DNA of 41,829 bases from Nitronereus sp964503895 (lineage in GTDB: Bacteria; Nitrospirota; Nitrospiria; Nitrospirales; UBA8639). Position numbers and translations under genes: made by a program. The notes below the pieces were generated by a model. The model did no database searches, was not told the DNA's origin, and saw nothing but the letters and a program-made list of their open reading frames with translations. Shown here piece by piece: positions 1-8,184 of the stretch. The stretch covers positions 1 through 41,829 of the forward strand of contig CAZDCF010000011.1 in the NCBI GenBank assembly GCA_964503895.1, given 5' to 3'. Within the stretch, counting starts at the first letter, position 1. The number at the start of each line of letters is the position of its first letter.

Positions 1-490
1 TCGAGCAAAGTCTAAACTCGCCAAATCTCCAGCTTCCAAATCAGGCACTCAAAAACCTAAGGCTCAAAAACCCAAGGCTCAAAAACCCAAGGCTTTGCCA
101 TTAGCTCGTTCCCGCAGCAAGTCTCTTCGGAATATTCTACTAGCCAAGCGTGAGGCCATTATGAAGCAAATGCGGGAGCAACTTGGTCAATCTTTGACGG
201 ATGATCAACAACGTCGGTTGGAGTCTGCTATGGATAGCGGCGATCAAGCCTTATTTGACCTCGAACGAGAAATGGGAATCTCCCTTCAAGAAATGCGTAA
301 TCGTGAACGCCAGATGATTGAGGAGGCCTTATCAAGCCTTGAGGAAGGGACCTATGGACAATGTGCAGAATGTGACGCAGAAATCAGCGAAAAACGATTG
401 CTAGCCTTACCCTTTGCCCGCTATTGCATTGAATGTCAAGCGCGGCTGGAATTACTCGAAAAAATCGAAAAAGGAGAGCAACGCACCTAA
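1..490 (+). CDS. TraR/DksA-type C4 zinc-finger protein (5' partial)
   Basis: The reading frame is open to the window edge (first in-frame codon at base 2), so the true start lies upstream. A TTG at 95 is available but sits inside the frame and is not the likely start. The N-terminal visible part is a basic linker rich in Lys, Ala, Pro and Gln with three QKPKA units. The core has a helical region with many Glu/Arg residues, then a C4 zinc finger near the C-terminus (CAEC, 17 residues, CIEC), as in the TraR/DksA family. DksA proteins bind RNA polymerase through the secondary channel. The coiled-coil tip Asp residues of true DksA are not evident, so call it a DksA-like regulator. It ends before an AT-rich noncoding stretch at 491-753. 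Confidence 0.85.
   Translation, partial: RAKSKLAKSPASKSGTQKPKAQKPKAQKPKALPLARSRSKSLRNILLAKREAIMKQMREQLGQSLTDDQQRRLESAMDSGDQALFDLEREMGISLQEMRNRERQMIEEALSSLEEGTYGQCAECDAEISEKRLLALPFARYCIECQARLELLEKIEKGEQRT
48..92 (+). repeat. Three tandem 15-bp units encoding QKPKA
   Basis: Three direct units begin at 48, 63 and 78. The last two are identical and the first differs at one base (cct against ccc). Each is 15 bp, so it adds five residues in frame to the basic linker of the TraR/DksA-like protein. Such repeats can vary in copy number by slippage without a frameshift. Confidence 0.85.
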
Positions 491-753
491 AATTTGAGGC
501 ACGAGCCACAGCAGTATCCGAACCAACGGATTTTATCTTCCATTATGTTCTTTTTTCCCATTATCCCTTTCTTTTTTTAGCGCCCATTCTTTCGACCCTT
601 TCTGTTTTGGCCTATTTATTATCTCTTACCATTTTCAAGTCTGTCTTTCCGTTGCTAACTTAAGCGGGAACAGATACGTTGGCGTTGGATTGTTCGGCAT
701 CATTTTAAAGATATATACCTTGCTGTGGTATTTAGAAGTTTGAGTAGAGGAGA

Positions 754-1440
754 ATGACAGTGAAGGCAATCGTGTTGGCCAGTGGAGGCTTGGACTCTAC
801 CGTTGCGGCTGCTGTGGCAAAAGAAGAGGGCTGGGATCTATACCTGTTGACGGTGGTGTATGGGCAACGGCATCAGATTGAAGTTTCTTGTGCTAGGCAA
901 ATTGCTTCCTGGGTCAGAGCAAAAGATCACAAGATAGTCACGCTTGATCTGAGAACATTGGGAGGGTCGGCGCTTGTTGGGGAAGGAGATGTGCCCAAAA
1001 ATCGTTCTGAACAAGATCGTGGTGAGGGCATTCCCGTGACTTATGTTCCGGCTAGAAATACGGTCTTCTTGGCGTTGGCCTTGGGTTTCGCGGAAACGGT
1101 TCAGGCGCGGAGTATTTTTATCGGAGCGAATATTTTAGATTATTCCGGCTATCCAGATTGCCGCTCGGAATTTTTACAAGCTTTCCAAGAAGTCGCGAGA
1201 TTGGGTACGAAGATGGGAGTCGAAGGAAAAGCGGTTGAGATTAACGCTCCTCTCCTAAAACTCGGGAAACCGCAAATTATTCAGCGAGGAATAGACCTAG
1301 GAGTACCTTTTGAATCCACGCATAGTTGCTATGATCCGGATGCAGCGGGTGTCGCCTGCGGACAGTGTGATAGCTGTTTGATACGATTGGAAGGGTTTCG
1401 CCATGTCGGCTTGGAAGACCCTATTCCGTATCAGGTCTGA
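754..1440 (+). CDS. queC: 7-cyano-7-deazaguanine synthase QueC
   Basis: QueC makes preQ0 from 7-carboxy-7-deazaguanine, ammonia and ATP in queuosine biosynthesis, in the cytosol. The protein has 228 residues, normal for the family. The PP-loop ATPase motif SGGLDST is at residues 10-16, and the C-terminal zinc cluster is visible as a Cys near 192 followed by CGQCDSC. A good ribosome site (gtagaggag) precedes the ATG at 754. The other que genes are not in the window, so queC stands apart from its pathway. The cytochrome gene follows 30 bp later and may be cotranscribed. Family assignment is secure. Confidence 0.95.
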   Translation: MTVKAIVLASGGLDSTVAAAVAKEEGWDLYLLTVVYGQRHQIEVSCARQIASWVRAKDHKIVTLDLRTLGGSALVGEGDVPKNRSEQDRGEGIPVTYVPARNTVFLALALGFAETVQARSIFIGANILDYSGYPDCRSEFLQAFQEVARLGTKMGVEGKAVEINAPLLKLGKPQIIQRGIDLGVPFESTHSCYDPDAAGVACGQCDSCLIRLEGFRHVGLEDPIPYQV

Positions 1441-1470
1441 TAGAATGAAATGGAAAGGAAAGGAAAGACC

Positions 1471-1932
1471 ATGGATGTTAAGTTCAAGTATTCTTGGATG
1501 ATACTTCTCGTCGTTTTTGGTCTTTTTGGGATGCTTTTAGTTGGCTGCTCTCCAGGGGTCGAAGAATCTCATTCTTCTCATTCCGCCATGGAAGCTAAGG
1601 TAGCAGATAGTCTTTTATCGTTAGAAGAAGGCCAAGCAGCGATTCAGGTGCCTGAAGAGTTTTATCAGGGTGAGGAGCGGTTTAATGTATTGTGTTCGCG
1701 TTGTCATGGTGTGTACGCACGGGGTACGGGAAACGGTCCACCGTTGGTACATAAGATTTATGAGCCGTCGCATCATGGGGACTTTGCCTTTCAGCGGGCT
1801 GCGGCTCAAGGAGTACGGGCACATCATTGGGAGTTTGGCAATATGCCAAAGATTGTCGATGCCTCACCGGATGACGTGACGTTAATTATTCAGTATGTGC
1901 GGTGGTTGCAGCGTGAGGCGGGCATCCACTGA
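1471..1932 (+). CDS. Lipoprotein monohaem cytochrome c
   Basis: A 153-residue c-type cytochrome anchored by a lipid. The N-terminus has a hydrophobic segment ending in a lipobox (LVGC, Cys26). A single CSRCH haem-binding motif is at residues 75-79. A Met in the FGNMP stretch is a plausible distal axial ligand. The start at 1471 is preferred because aaggaaag sits just upstream; an in-frame ATG at 1450 adds seven residues but has a poor ribosome site and would put charged residues ahead of the signal. It probably faces the periplasm and carries electrons; the partner is unknown. The His-rich patch after the lipid Cys (HSSHS) is notable but its meaning is unclear. Confidence 0.85.
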   Translation: MDVKFKYSWMILLVVFGLFGMLLVGCSPGVEESHSSHSAMEAKVADSLLSLEEGQAAIQVPEEFYQGEERFNVLCSRCHGVYARGTGNGPPLVHKIYEPSHHGDFAFQRAAAQGVRAHHWEFGNMPKIVDASPDDVTLIIQYVRWLQREAGIH

Positions 1933-1934
1933 GG

Positions 1935-2067
1935 CGCTGTTGAAAAAGGTCGTCAGTGGCGTCTTGGCTCTTTGCCAACCTTTGGGCTAACAGGTTTGCC
2001 CTTACTGCTTCGCGCTCAGTGCATCAAAGTGCCCGCGGTCTTGTTGGGCTGTCTTTTTTGAACAGCG
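1935..2067. repeat. Inverted-repeat element, copy A
   Basis: The ends are inverted repeats: CGCTGTTGAAAAA at 1935-1947 and the matching TTTTTGAACAGCG at 2055-2067, 12 of 13 positions pairing. The interior is noncoding. It starts immediately after the cytochrome stop and ends ten bases before the end of the convergent Lrp-like gene. Copies with related ends occur at 12954-13052 and 31598-31710. I recall similar intergenic elements in Nitrospira genomes, but this was not checked here. It could act as a bidirectional terminator, since a T-rich end follows each arm. Confidence 0.7.
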
Positions 2068-2077
2068 ATTCACTTTT

Positions 2078-2317
2078 TTATTCTTGTAGCGAATAGACCA
2101 GGTGGGTATCAGTTTGGGCAACGCCTTCGATGGCATGAATACGAGTCAAGACTAGTTGGGTGAGGTCTTCTTGGCTCTTCACTTCGACGCGGGCAAAGAT
2201 GTCTGGTTTGCCCCAGCATGCATCGATCGTTTTGACTTCGGGAATTTCTTCTAACAGCTTTTTGACGTTAGCGGTTTGTTGAGGAAGAACATTAATCAAC
2301 ACATACGCATTTTCCAT
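2078..2317 (-). CDS. Standalone Lrp/AsnC-type ligand-binding (RAM) domain protein
   Basis: This 79-residue protein matches the C-terminal effector-binding domain of Lrp/AsnC regulators (an alpha/beta ferredoxin-like fold) and has no DNA-binding helix-turn-helix. Visible family features are the N-terminal AYVLINV strand, the IPEV..ID..WG.PDIFARVEV core and the closing VA.TDTHLVY strand. Single-domain members usually oligomerise and may bind amino acids or modulate full-length Lrp proteins. The gene stands alone, reading toward the cytochrome gene. A GGAG lies about 11 bases upstream of the ATG. A hairpin at 2351-2389 sits in its upstream region. Confidence 0.85.
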   Translation of the reverse strand: MENAYVLINVLPQQTANVKKLLEEIPEVKTIDACWGKPDIFARVEVKSQEDLTQLVLTRIHAIEGVAQTDTHLVYSLQE

Positions 2318-2676
2318 TATTTACTTAACTCCCTGTTACAGTGTCTATTTAGCGTCTGGGTCAGCAGGTTTTAACAACCGACCCAGGCTAACGTAACCGA
2401 GTCCCTCAAATCAAGAAAGTTCTCGTGAAGCAGTACTTAAATTGTTCATGAAGTGTCAAGGAAATGGATTGAAGAGCTAGGTTAGCGTTCTTTCTAGTTC
2501 CCCGACCATAGATTCTATTCGGTTGAATCCTGATTGCCAAAATTTCTCGGAACATATATCGACCCCTAAGGGTTTCAGTAAATCCGCCGGACTCTTCTAG
2601 CCCCCGCTCCCTGATAAATCTAGGTACTTAGGAATGAAGGCCGGCCCTTCTTAAGGAAGAAATAATACTTGCTAAA
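2318..2676. other. Divergent intergenic region with a bulged hairpin
   Basis: No gene is seen. It separates the minus-strand Lrp-like gene from the plus-strand HTH regulator, so it should hold both promoters. A hairpin runs from 2351 to 2389: CTGGGTC (2356-2362) pairs with GACCCAG (2380-2386), an inner GGTT/AACC pair continues it, and AGC/GCT extends the base past a two-base bulge. It lies about 35 bases upstream of the Lrp-like start and would fall in its leader or promoter. No clear sigma-70 promoter was identified. Confidence 0.45.
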
Positions 2677-3888
2677 ATGACAAGTAAACATTACAATTCA
2701 TATATGGGTAATAAAGCGAAAGTAAATCGGAGGCCAGAAAGGGATTCTGGCATTAAGAATCGCCTCCGAGAATATCGGTTGATGGTTGGGTTATCTCAGG
2801 GTGACTTGGCCTCACGAGTGGATATTACTCGGCAAGCGTTGTATGCCATGGAAATGAATCAGTATCTCCCGGGGACAGAAGTGGCTTTAAAGTTAGCTGC
2901 GATCCTAGGGTGTTCGGTGGAGAATTTGTTTTCGTTTGAAGCCCGTGACGAGATTATTGAGGCTGATTGGATTGGGAATCGGCAGGTTGGTCAGGATTCG
3001 CCCCGAGTGAAAGTAGCGTCGGTTGGTGGTCGGGTACTGGCCAAGCCTGTTTCAGACTTGGGTGGTGTATTAAATTACACTGTTCCGGCGGATGGCATTC
3101 AATTGGGTCGTGGTTCAAAACTATCTCGGGTGTCGGGCCGCTCAAATCGTATTTATGTTCGGCTTTTAAAGTCGCTGCAAGATATTGAGCGTCAAATTGT
3201 TGTTGCCGGTTGTGACCCAGCAATTTTTTTAGCTGGGGAACATATCCGCCAGCATGGAGGGGATGCGTCGGTTTTGGGCTGGGGAATGGGAAGCTTGGCG
3301 GCTCTGCAGGCATTAAAGCGGGGAGAGGTACATGTAGCAGGCATTCATGTAGTAGACCACCGATCAGGCGTGTATAACTTGCCGTTTCTTCGTCGGTACC
3401 TGAAGGGTCATCATGTAACAGTCATTCGGTTCGCTGCCTGGGAAGAAGGCCTGTTAATCCCAAAAGGGAATCCTAAAAAAGTCTGTAGGATTGAAGATCT
3501 GGCAAGGGCAAGCGTTTGTTTAATAAATCGTGAACAAGGTGCTGGGGCTCGGTTTTTACTTGATCATTTGTTGGCCCAATCAGGAATTTCAATTAAAAAG
3601 ATTCGCGGATATGAGACTCAAAGTTTTTCTCAACTTGAATTAGGGCGCTCTATTGCCGAGGGAAGAGCAGATGTTGGTATTGGTGCACAGGCTATCGGGC
3701 ATTTTTATGATCTTGATTTTATCCCGCTGCAAGAAGAGCGCTACGATCTCGTTATACCGACTAAATACCTTCACTCGCACCCAGGAATGCAGATGTTTTT
3801 GGATACCTTGGTAACCCGTGGGTTTCGGCAGGAAATTGAAGCTTTAGGGGGATACGATACGAAAGAAATTGGCAAAATCATTGAATAG
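2677..3888 (+). CDS. XRE-type HTH regulator fused to a periplasmic-binding-like domain, probable molybdate regulator
   Basis: 403 residues. An XRE helix-turn-helix occupies about residues 27-85 (LREYRLMVGLSQGDLASRV followed by ITRQALYAMEMN). A PBP-like domain (PF12727 type) fills about 170-395, with the typical NREQGAGARFLLD stretch. This layout is a one-component regulator: the C-terminal domain binds a small ligand, often molybdate or tungstate in this family, and the HTH binds DNA. It is directly upstream of a porin and modABC, which supports molybdate sensing. There is no signal peptide, so it is cytosolic. The start is uncertain: aaggaag is about 18 bases upstream of the ATG at 2677, and an ATG at 2704 is possible. 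Ligand identity is inferred from context. Confidence 0.85.
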   Translation: MTSKHYNSYMGNKAKVNRRPERDSGIKNRLREYRLMVGLSQGDLASRVDITRQALYAMEMNQYLPGTEVALKLAAILGCSVENLFSFEARDEIIEADWIGNRQVGQDSPRVKVASVGGRVLAKPVSDLGGVLNYTVPADGIQLGRGSKLSRVSGRSNRIYVRLLKSLQDIERQIVVAGCDPAIFLAGEHIRQHGGDASVLGWGMGSLAALQALKRGEVHVAGIHVVDHRSGVYNLPFLRRYLKGHHVTVIRFAAWEEGLLIPKGNPKKVCRIEDLARASVCLINREQGAGARFLLDHLLAQSGISIKKIRGYETQSFSQLELGRSIAEGRADVGIGAQAIGHFYDLDFIPLQEERYDLVIPTKYLHSHPGMQMFLDTLVTRGFRQEIEALGGYDTKEIGKIIE

Positions 3889-4028
3889 AAAGGTGCCTGC
3901 CAGGAGAATTTTAAATTTTCCCTCCCTCTGGAGTTATTTCGACAGATTCTGCTGAATTACCAAAATTTGAATCTTGGCAATTTTTGTACCGACGAATTTT
4001 GATTTTATTGGGAAAGCTCTCGGTATAA

Positions 4029-4067
4029 TGTAAAGTATACTTGATATAATATAAAATATAATTTACA
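4029..4067 (+). promoter_or_regulatory. Inverted-repeat operator enclosing an extended -10 promoter, upstream of the porin/mod genes
   Basis: TGTAAAGTATA (4029-4039) and TATAATTTACA (4057-4067) are inverted repeats pairing at 10 of 11 positions with a 17-base spacer. The spacer holds TGATATAAT at 4042-4050, a perfect extended -10 (TGnTATAAT), giving a start near 4057. A second TATAAT is at 4024-4029. A protein bound to the arms would cover the promoter. The likely ligand-sensing regulator is encoded just upstream at 2677. The arms do not match the E. coli ModE site exactly, though the TATA-rich symmetry is reminiscent. Confidence 0.5.
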
Positions 4068-4132
4068 GTCATAGATTCAGAATATGGGGTCAGAAAATTA
4101 GGTGGGTGGCGAGAAGCAGTGGGGAGAACGTG

Positions 4133-5560
4133 GTGGGTATAGTCCGACTTTGTCAACTTTTTCCCCTGGGCTTTGTTCTTTTACTTGTTTTGAGTCCGAC
4201 AACAATAGCATTAGCGGTGACCATGACTGAAACGGCCGATACAGTGCTTGTTCAGTCAAAAGAACGGGTGTGGGGTCGATATATAAAGAGGGCTTTAAAC
4301 CTTCCGGATTGGATAGAGCTGGGATTGGAACATCGAACTCGATTTGGAGTGTACGATTACCCATGGCGGTCTAGTCAGTCGTTAGGCCGAACTGATCCTC
4401 AAATTGAGCAACGGTCTCGGTTACGTGTTGGGGGTAGCAGGGGATCGGTCAGGTTCTTATTTGAAGGGCAGGACTCTCGAACGCATCTTGATGATTCCAA
4501 TGATTTTGTCAATAACACGATTGTCGATCAAATGGATATTTTGCAGTTATTGGTATCTGCAACTGCTGAGAATATTTTTGACACGGGCTTCCGCGCCGAC
4601 CTTCATCTTGGCAGGTTCACAATGGATTTCGGGAGGGGTTGGTTGATTTGGCGAAATAGGGCACGAAATACCACGAATGCATTCGATGGGTTGCATGGGC
4701 AAATAGGAAAAGGTCAAGACTGGCGCATTCGAGCATTTCTGGTTGAGCCTGTAATACGAGACGATGTGCAACTCAATGAACAGTCCAAGCGCAATATGTT
4801 CTGGGGGGTCTATGGTGAGACGCATCATGTGCCGTGGTTATTCTCGAATGCGTATTATTTTGGTTTGAATGATCAACAGGATTCAAATGTGTCAAGGCAT
4901 AGAACTTTTTCTACATTTGGTTTCCGTGTGTATAAAAACCCAATTAAGAAACAATTTGATTATGAAATCGAAACTATTTGGCAGACTGGAAAAAGAGGAC
5001 TAATTAACCATTTTGCGCACTTCCAACACGTCAGGGCTGGCTATACTTTTGACCTTCCATGGTCGCCACGCATTCTGCTTCATTACAATTATGCGAGTGG
5101 GGATAGAGACTCAAATGATAGTCAGGACTCGGCCTTTGATATGCTCTTTGGGGCGAGGCGTGAATTTAATGCTATCGCCAATTTCGGTCCGTTCTTTCTA
5201 AATAATATTAGCTCGCCAGGGTGGAGAATCATTGCGGTTCCGCGTAAAGGGTGGCTTGTTCAACTCAAGCATCGAGTCTGGTATCTCGCCACTTCTCGAG
5301 GAGGATTCGGAAATCAGCCCTTTGTTACTTCAACTAACGGAGTACTCCTTGATGCTACTGGCGGGTCAGGAAATTTTCTTGGTCAGGATATAGAAACGCG
5401 GGTTCAGTGGGCAATCAACGACAATTGGAATTTTGATGCCGGCTACACGCACTGGTTTAAAGGTACATATTTTGACCGCCTTCCGGCAGCTGCTGATTTA
5501 CCCACGGGAGGCAATATTGACACAGATTATTTTTATATTGAGACCACATTTAGAATATAA
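4133..5560 (+). CDS. Alginate-export-type outer-membrane beta-barrel porin
   Basis: A protein of about 475 residues with a signal peptide (hydrophobic run ending near the ALAVT stretch) and then a beta-barrel-like sequence of alternating polar and aromatic strands, ending in Phe-Arg-Ile. Features such as ELGLEHRTRFG near the start, the RLRVG strand and LGRFTMDFG match the alginate export (AlgE-like) porin family, which is common in Nitrospira. GTG at 4133 is chosen because ggggag lies 6 bases upstream; GTG at 4130 or 4106 would add residues ahead of the signal. It lies between the putative molybdate regulator and modA, and only 84 bp precede modA, so it may be the outer-membrane entry for the same anion. 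The substrate is not shown by sequence. Confidence 0.75.
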   Translation: MGIVRLCQLFPLGFVLLLVLSPTTIALAVTMTETADTVLVQSKERVWGRYIKRALNLPDWIELGLEHRTRFGVYDYPWRSSQSLGRTDPQIEQRSRLRVGGSRGSVRFLFEGQDSRTHLDDSNDFVNNTIVDQMDILQLLVSATAENIFDTGFRADLHLGRFTMDFGRGWLIWRNRARNTTNAFDGLHGQIGKGQDWRIRAFLVEPVIRDDVQLNEQSKRNMFWGVYGETHHVPWLFSNAYYFGLNDQQDSNVSRHRTFSTFGFRVYKNPIKKQFDYEIETIWQTGKRGLINHFAHFQHVRAGYTFDLPWSPRILLHYNYASGDRDSNDSQDSAFDMLFGARREFNAIANFGPFFLNNISSPGWRIIAVPRKGWLVQLKHRVWYLATSRGGFGNQPFVTSTNGVLLDATGGSGNFLGQDIETRVQWAINDNWNFDAGYTHWFKGTYFDRLPAAADLPTGGNIDTDYFYIETTFRI

Positions 5561-5644
5561 AGGGGGTTAGAGTTCCTTTTCTTTGTACGGATGGGAGGGA
5601 CGCGGTGTTGTCGAAATTCAGAGTTCGGTGTGTGGAGCTAAGAC

Positions 5645-6406
5645 ATGATCTTTAGAATTCATGTTCTTGTTCTTTTGTTTTGTTCGCAAATTCTTCTGGT
5701 TTCGGCCTCGGCGGAAGAGGTTAGAATTTCCGTGGCAACAAATTTTTTGGTCACTCTGAAGGAAATTGTCAGGAATTTTTCGCGAGACACAGGGCATACC
5801 GCAGTTGTCAGTTCGGGTTCCAGTGGAAAACTCTATGCACAAATCAAGCATGGTGCTCCCTTCGACGTGTTTTTGTCGGCCGATGTGCAACGTCCACATT
5901 TGTTAGAAAAGGAAGGTCTAGCTATTCAAGGTAGTCGGTTTGTCTACGCGGTTGGACGACTTACGTTGTGGAGTCCGGATTCAAGCATGATCAACGGAGA
6001 CGGAAAAGAGGTTTTAACCAATAACGGGTTTAAGCGAATAGCCATTGCCAATCCCAAGACGGCGCCATATGGCGCCGCAGCTCAAAGCACGCTGCAAGCT
6101 TTGGGGCTATGGAATCAACTGAAAGATCGGCTTGTACAAGGTGAAAATGTTGGACAAACATTACAATTTGTATTTTCCCGGAATACCCAGTTTGGTTTTG
6201 TGGCACTATCACAAGTCTTGGATTCCAAAATCAATGGATCAGGAAGCCGATGGGATGTGCCGGAAGATCTGCATGATCCGCTGCGTCAACAAGCAGTACT
6301 TTTGGCTAAAGGCCAAAACAATAAAGCTGCGCTGGGCTTTTTAGAATATGTCAAAAGCCAAAGGGCTCGGGAAATTATAGAACGGTTTGGATATAGGTTG
6401 GAATAA
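5645..6406 (+). CDS. modA: Molybdate ABC transporter substrate-binding protein ModA
   Basis: 253 residues with a signal peptide (cleavage likely after VSASA). The mature protein has the ModA hallmarks: an N-terminal ISVATNF strand, VVSSGSSGKLYAQI, GAPFDVFLSAD, and IANPKTAPYGAAAQ near the middle. It captures molybdate or tungstate in the periplasm for ModB/ModC. A GGAG lies about 8 bases before the ATG. modB follows 21 bp downstream. The conserved Ser residues of the oxyanion pocket (SSGSSG) are present. Confidence 0.95.
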   Translation: MIFRIHVLVLLFCSQILLVSASAEEVRISVATNFLVTLKEIVRNFSRDTGHTAVVSSGSSGKLYAQIKHGAPFDVFLSADVQRPHLLEKEGLAIQGSRFVYAVGRLTLWSPDSSMINGDGKEVLTNNGFKRIAIANPKTAPYGAAAQSTLQALGLWNQLKDRLVQGENVGQTLQFVFSRNTQFGFVALSQVLDSKINGSGSRWDVPEDLHDPLRQQAVLLAKGQNNKAALGFLEYVKSQRAREIIERFGYRLE

Positions 6407-6427
6407 ACAAAGGCAGAGAAAAATAAA

Positions 6428-7111
6428 ATGAATGTTTTGGAAATGGATTGGACCCCGCTATGGCTTACAATCCAGTTGGCATCCGTAACGATCCTAGTTT
6501 TACTGATTGTGGGAACCCCAATAGCTTGGTGGTTGGCCTTTACTAAATCACGTTTTCGAACGTTAGTTGAAGCCGTTGTCGCGCTTCCCATTGTTTTGCC
6601 ACCGACGGTTCTTGGGTTCTACCTGTTAATTGCACTGGGACCATTTGGATGGCTTGGCAAACCTTGGCTGCAACTTACGGGCTCACCGCTCTCATTTACC
6701 TTTACGGGCCTGGTGATTGCATCATCATTCTATTCTCTGCCTTTCGTGGTTCAGCCTCTACACGGAGCATTTGAAGCTGTTGGCAAGAAACCGTTAGAAG
6801 CCGCCTGGGCACTTGGGGCTTCAAAGGTCGATGTATTTTTTAGTGTGGCGTCTCCCATGGCTATTCGCGGCTATCTTAGCGCTCTTGTTCTTGGTTTTGC
6901 TCATACCCTTGGAGAATTTGGGGTGGTGCTTATGGTGGGTGGCAACATTCCCGGGGTAACAAAAGTGCTCTCTATTGCCATTTATGATCACGTTGAAGTC
7001 CTTGAATATTCTCAGGCTCACTTTCTTTCGGCATTTCTTCTGATATTTACTTTCCTCATTCTCGCAATTGTCTACACTATAAACCGAAGACTGCCTATTC
7101 ACATGTCATGA
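6428..7111 (+). CDS. modB: Molybdate ABC transporter permease ModB
   Basis: 227 residues with five to six predicted membrane segments, the usual ModB size. The EAA loop that docks with the ATPase is visible as EAAWALGASKVDVFFSVASP (about residues 123-142), and the C-terminal region HTLGEFGVVLMVGG is typical of ModB. It forms the homodimeric inner-membrane channel with ModC. Its TGA stop overlaps the modC start by four bases (ATGA), so translation is coupled. Confidence 0.95.
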   Translation: MNVLEMDWTPLWLTIQLASVTILVLLIVGTPIAWWLAFTKSRFRTLVEAVVALPIVLPPTVLGFYLLIALGPFGWLGKPWLQLTGSPLSFTFTGLVIASSFYSLPFVVQPLHGAFEAVGKKPLEAAWALGASKVDVFFSVASPMAIRGYLSALVLGFAHTLGEFGVVLMVGGNIPGVTKVLSIAIYDHVEVLEYSQAHFLSAFLLIFTFLILAIVYTINRRLPIHMS

Positions 7112-8184
7112 ACAAGCTCGACGCACGATTTCAGCTTGATTATCCAGGTTTTCGGTTCGATGTTGAGTGTACCATGCCACTTGATGGAACCGTGGCTATC
7201 TTCGGAACTTCCGGAAGCGGGAAAACTACGCTCCTACGGTGTATCGCTGGATTAACTTGCGCAGGTGCAGGATATCTCAAATTCGGCGAAGACGTTTGGC
7301 AAGATGAACAAACGTTTATTCCGATCCAACAAAGACGGGTAGGGGTCGTGTTCCAGGATGCTCGGCTATTTCCCCATCTCAATGTTAAGCAAAATCTTGA
7401 ATATGGAATGAAACGGATTCAACAATCGGATCGGCGCATTCAATTTAATCAAGTGATAGACCTACTCGGTCTGGAAACATTCCTTGAGCGCCGTGCTTAT
7501 GATCTCTCGGGAGGAGAACAGCAACGTGTGGCGATCGGGCGGACCTTGCTAACTAGCCCGAAATTGCTCTTGATGGATGAACCGTTAGCCTCTCTTGACC
7601 GGGAACGTAAAAAAGAGATTTTCCCTTTTATTCAACGACTCAATCAAGAATTACAGATTCCAGTTCTTTATGTAAGCCATGACATCAACGAAGTTTTGCA
7701 ATTGGCCAATCACATGGTCTTGATCAAAGAAGGAAAGGTTGTTGCGGACGGACCAATTCAGGAAGTATTTGCCCGTTTGGATCTTCCTGGGTTGATTGAG
7801 CCAAGCATGGTCGGTTCGATCCTTGAAACCAAGATCGCTGGTCATGAATCCAAATTTGGGTTAACTAGGGTAGAGTTTGAGGGACGCTCACTCTTTATTC
7901 CCGAACAGGCACTACCCATTGGTGCGTCGTTGCGAGTACAAATTCATGCCCGCGATGTCAGCTTGGTAGTTGGAGCGCCGGCGGCCTCAAGTAGTATGCT
8001 GAATTCTTTAGAAGCTACAGTTTTAGAAATCGTAGAATCGCCTATCGATCAATATGCCATGGAAGTAAAACTAGATGTAGGATCCCCACTTCTCGCCATG
8101 ATTACCAGAAAATCCTTCCATCAACTTAACCTCCAGCCAGGTCAAAAAGTCTATGCCCACTTCAAAGCTGTAGCGTTGAGCTGA
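7108..8184 (+). CDS. modC: Molybdate ABC transporter ATPase ModC
   Basis: 358 residues. Walker A GTSGSGKT is at 33-40, the Q-loop VVFQDARLFPH follows, then the signature LSGGEQQRVAIGR, Walker B LLLMDEPLASLD and the H-loop SHD. The C-terminal third (about 275-355) is a Mop/TOBE molybdate-binding domain, which marks ModC rather than a generic ATPase. It powers molybdate import with ModB. It is the last gene of the operon. Its final 114 bp overlap, on the opposite strand, the 3' end of the J-domain-like gene, and no terminator is evident between them. Confidence 0.95.
   Translation: MNKLDARFQLDYPGFRFDVECTMPLDGTVAIFGTSGSGKTTLLRCIAGLTCAGAGYLKFGEDVWQDEQTFIPIQQRRVGVVFQDARLFPHLNVKQNLEYGMKRIQQSDRRIQFNQVIDLLGLETFLERRAYDLSGGEQQRVAIGRTLLTSPKLLLMDEPLASLDRERKKEIFPFIQRLNQELQIPVLYVSHDINEVLQLANHMVLIKEGKVVADGPIQEVFARLDLPGLIEPSMVGSILETKIAGHESKFGLTRVEFEGRSLFIPEQALPIGASLRVQIHARDVSLVVGAPAASSSMLNSLEATVLEIVESPIDQYAMEVKLDVGSPLLAMITRKSFHQLNLQPGQKVYAHFKAVALS

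Noticed and set aside
433..663. 76-codon plus-strand frame overlapping the TraR/DksA-like gene end
   Set aside because: It starts inside the gene in another frame, has no ribosome site, and its hydrophobic part comes from T-rich noncoding DNA.
3900..3930. AT-rich palindrome after the HTH regulator as a terminator
   Set aside because: The pairing is mostly A-T with mismatches and no clear T-run follows the stem.
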